Source: Cyanobacteria bacterium UBA8803
GTDB taxonomy: Bacteria; Cyanobacteriota; Cyanobacteriia; Cyanobacteriales; Coleofasciculaceae
DNA: 7,905 nucleotides
Direction: 5' to 3'
Assembly: GCA_003505715.1 (NCBI GenBank)
Contig: DNXU01000244.1
Span: forward strand, 1-7,905
Below the pieces are notes generated by a model. The model saw only the letters and a program-made list of their open reading frames with translations, was not told where the DNA came from and did not search any database. A program made the translations under genes and the position numbers. Shown here piece after piece: positions 5,887 through 7,905 of the stretch (position 1 is the stretch's first letter; each line of letters begins with the position of its first letter).

Positions 5887-7818
5887 TTATTTTAGAAGAT
5901 TTTTTAGCTTTTCTGTGGTCTCTTTGTAAAGAGATGTTTCTCCTTGTTTAAGATAAAGTTCAGCAGCTTTTTGATAAGCAGCAATTGCCGCTTTTTTATC
6001 ACCAAGCTGAGCTTGGATGTTTCCTATCTTTTTGTAGGAAATTGCATAGTTATTGTTGCTGCTAACCGCTTGGTTGTAATCATTGATTGCTCCTGTATGA
6101 TCGCCTAATTTGGTGCGAATATCTCCCCGATTGTTATAGGCGTCTGCATATTTAGGATTGATTAGCAAAGCTTGGTTGTAATCTTTGAGTGCCCCTTGAG
6201 TATCGCCGAGTTTAGCGCGAGCATCTCCGCGATTTTTATAGGCTTCAGCATATTTGGGATCGAGGCGAAGAGCCTGATTGAGGTTTTCAAGGGCATCTTT
6301 TACCTCTCCGATTTTAAGTTGGACATTGCCTAAATGATTGTAAGGAGCTGCTGCCTTAGGATCGAGCAAACTCGCTTGCCGGAAGTCTTCAACCGCGCCT
6401 TTTGTATCATCGAGGCGATAGCGAGCTAGACCACGTAGGATGTAAGTTTCAGGATGGTCGGGAACCAGGGTGAGTACTTGGTTAAAATCCTCAATTGCAC
6501 CACTATAGTCTCCCCTTTGGTACTTATCCTTACCTCTCTGAAAAATTTCTCCATCAGCATTTTGGAGGGAACTACTGTCCGCAGAGGTAAAAACTGAATC
6601 ATTATTAGTTTCTGGAGAATTCTCCTCTACGAGAGTAGAAACTAGCTGCTTGCTAGAGTCTACGAGATTTTCCTCTGCTCTTGAAACAACCAGCTTTTCA
6701 GGGGAAGACCTCAAATTAGCGATGCCTGCCGATCCTGCTAATCCTAAGAACACTATGGCTCCACCAATCAGCAATGTTTTTTCGATAGTTGATAAGCTAT
6801 GTTTTATCTGAGTGGGATAAAAGTCAGTTCCTAGGCGAGGAAGGCGAGATAAGGCTGACTGATAGGTGAGAAGTAGCCAATGCTTCAAGTTGATGTCTAA
6901 CTGCGGTGGTTCAGCTACTACAGCAGGAGTGCGATCGCCATAACTGCTAGGGTTGAGATGTTCCGGTAAAGTGACAGATGTCCCAAAAGGTAACGTTGCT
7001 TGATTCGTAGCTTTTAAGGCGTTCAGCATTCCTGCTACAGTGGCATAGCGATCGCTATGATGACATTGAGTCGCTTTTTCGATAATTGCCGCCAAAGTAT
7101 CGCTAACATTTGGAGCATGAGGACGCCACAGCATCTCTCCCGTGCGAGAATTGGTTTCGATGTCTTTAAAGAGCTTCCCAGTTAACAAGCGAATTGCCGT
7201 CATGCCTAAGCTGTAGAGGTCGCTGGAGTAAACAGGACGCCCTGCGGCTTGTTCTGAAGCCATAAATCCTAGCGTCCCAACTACTATAGAGCGAGTGACA
7301 TGGCCTTGAGAATTGATCGCTCTGCTCATGGCTTCCTTCACGGCTCCGAAATCAATTAAAACAGGTTTGCCATCCTTTTTCCGCAGAATAATATTATCAG
7401 GCTTGATATCCCTATGAATAATATTTCGGCTGTGGATGTACTCTAGTACAGGCAAAATGCCGATTAATATTTCCTTAACTACAGCGCCGCTTAGGGGGCC
7501 TTCGGTTTGCAATTTTTCCCCTAATGTTTGCCCTTCAATCCACTCCTGAACGAGGTAGAAGCATCCCTTTTCTTCAAAGTAGGCATATAACGTAGGTATT
7601 TGGTTGTGCGATTCACCTAGGGTTTCCAAAACAGCGGCTTCCCGCTGGAATCGCTCTTGAACTGCTTGGTAATATTCAAGGTCATTAGCAATCGGTTTTA
7701 ATTGCTTGAGTACGCAAAGGCGCTTGGATGGCATATAGGTATCTTCAGCCAGAAAAGTTTGACCGAAGCCACCGCTACCAAGAACCCGAATCACTTGATA
7801 ACGATTGTTTAAAATCAT
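5887..7818 (-). CDS. Membrane Hanks-type Ser/Thr protein kinase with six C-terminal TPRs
   Basis: A signalling kinase. The residue numbers here count from the alternative GTG at 7854, so subtract 12 for the ATG start used here. The kinase domain spans ~19-280: canonical loop GSGGFG (26-31), Lys50, Glu72, catalytic HRDIKPDN (Asp149, Asn154), DFG Asp168, Asp212 and Arg269. The APE motif is ASEQ (199-202), Pro to Ser, a variant seen in cyanobacterial kinases. A linker (~281-357) leads to one membrane segment (~359-378), then a Ser/Glu-rich spacer, then six tandem 34-residue TPRs (~435-637), for example AEAYKNRGDARAKLGD. The expected topology is a cytoplasmic kinase and external TPRs, suggesting that protein binding outside the membrane is sensed. 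ATG 7818 is preferred because family members start a few residues before RYQVIRVLGSG. GTG 7854 lacks any Shine-Dalgarno, and ATG 7818 has only a weak GAG. It is first of three co-oriented genes. Substrates are unknown. Confidence 0.93.
   Translation of the reverse strand: MILNNRYQVIRVLGSGGFGQTFLAEDTYMPSKRLCVLKQLKPIANDLEYYQAVQERFQREAAVLETLGESHNQIPTLYAYFEEKGCFYLVQEWIEGQTLGEKLQTEGPLSGAVVKEILIGILPVLEYIHSRNIIHRDIKPDNIILRKKDGKPVLIDFGAVKEAMSRAINSQGHVTRSIVVGTLGFMASEQAAGRPVYSSDLYSLGMTAIRLLTGKLFKDIETNSRTGEMLWRPHAPNVSDTLAAIIEKATQCHHSDRYATVAGMLNALKATNQATLPFGTSVTLPEHLNPSSYGDRTPAVVAEPPQLDINLKHWLLLTYQSALSRLPRLGTDFYPTQIKHSLSTIEKTLLIGGAIVFLGLAGSAGIANLRSSPEKLVVSRAEENLVDSSKQLVSTLVEENSPETNNDSVFTSADSSSLQNADGEIFQRGKDKYQRGDYSGAIEDFNQVLTLVPDHPETYILRGLARYRLDDTKGAVEDFRQASLLDPKAAAPYNHLGNVQLKIGEVKDALENLNQALRLDPKYAEAYKNRGDARAKLGDTQGALKDYNQALLINPKYADAYNNRGDIRTKLGDHTGAINDYNQAVSSNNNYAISYKKIGNIQAQLGDKKAAIAAYQKAAELYLKQGETSLYKETTEKLKNLLK
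6931..6938. repeat. HIP1 octamer
   Basis: GCGATCGC in the linker-coding part of the TPR kinase gene, between its kinase domain and membrane segment. Confidence 0.9.
7048..7055. repeat. HIP1 octamer
   Basis: GCGATCGC in the 3' part of the kinase-domain coding region of the TPR kinase gene, overlapping the codons for the SDRYAT motif. Confidence 0.9.
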
Positions 7819-7884
7819 TGGCTCGCACCGAGTCAAATTTGAGATGACCTTCACAATTACACAATGCTATTTTTAATCTAATCT

Positions 7885-7905
7885 GGTGATGGGTGATGGG
7901 TGATG
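7885..7905. repeat. Heptamer tandem repeat, cut by the window edge
   Basis: Three exact GGTGATG heptamers run to the last base of the window, 67 bp upstream of the TPR kinase ATG. They share the GGTxATx pattern and 7-nt period with the repeats at 3355 and 5803. An inverted arm, as in the other two loci, would lie beyond the window if present. Confidence 0.8.

Noticed and set aside
5751..5951. A 66-codon plus-strand frame across the gap between the hydrolase and TPR kinase genes
   Set aside because: Much of it is translated heptamer repeat, and its ends are antisense to two real genes.
5887..7854. GTG at 7854 as the start of the TPR kinase
   Set aside because: It would add 12 residues outside the kinase fold and has no Shine-Dalgarno. 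ATG 7818 sits at the position usual for the family, although the choice is not certain.
7855..7905. A promoter for the TPR kinase gene in the visible upstream sequence
   Set aside because: Several AT-rich hexamers occur, but none pairs with a convincing -35 at proper spacing. The true promoter may lie beyond the window.

Overview
The window looks like chromosomal DNA from a cyanobacterium, probably a filamentous or otherwise large-genome one. Five copies of the HIP1 octamer GCGATCGC occur in 7.9 kb, against roughly 0.1 expected by chance. Heptamer-type short tandem repeats sit between genes. Two Hanks-type Ser/Thr kinases have architectures common in cyanobacteria. I cannot name the genus. 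No mobile element, CRISPR array, tRNA or rRNA was seen.

Layout: (1) 114-410, minus strand: a small [2Fe-2S] ferredoxin with a CX5CX2C...C cluster motif. (2) 411-804: a 394-bp divergent intergenic region holding a strong FUR-family operator match (554-568) placed among candidate divergent promoters, then a cluster of inverted TGAGT half-sites. (3) 805-3270, plus strand: a large multidomain beta-rich protein of unknown function. It has a transthyretin/carboxypeptidase-regulatory-like N-terminal domain, two copies of a cysteine-containing ~135-residue domain, and an Ig-like C-terminal region. (4) 3271-3530: a convergent intergenic region with a heptamer-repeat hairpin and a possible intrinsic terminator. 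(5) 7818 down to 3531, minus strand: three co-oriented genes. In transcription order they are a membrane Ser/Thr kinase with six TPRs, an alpha/beta hydrolase of the homoserine O-acetyltransferase superfamily, and a second Ser/Thr kinase fused to a hydrophobic 'WNWGAF' domain.

Working together: the minus-strand trio may be a signalling cassette, since the hydrolase is bracketed by two kinases of different classes with gaps of 82 and 36 bp. This is inference from order and spacing only. The ferredoxin and the large beta protein share a control region that looks metal-responsive (Fur, Zur or PerR). If real, the operator gives the otherwise uncharacterised large protein a possible link to metal or redox state.

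Most notable: the FUR-box/promoter arrangement at 550-599, the uncharacterised duplicated-domain protein, and a heptamer-repeat hairpin that runs directly into the start codon of the hydrolase and leaves it without a Shine-Dalgarno sequence.
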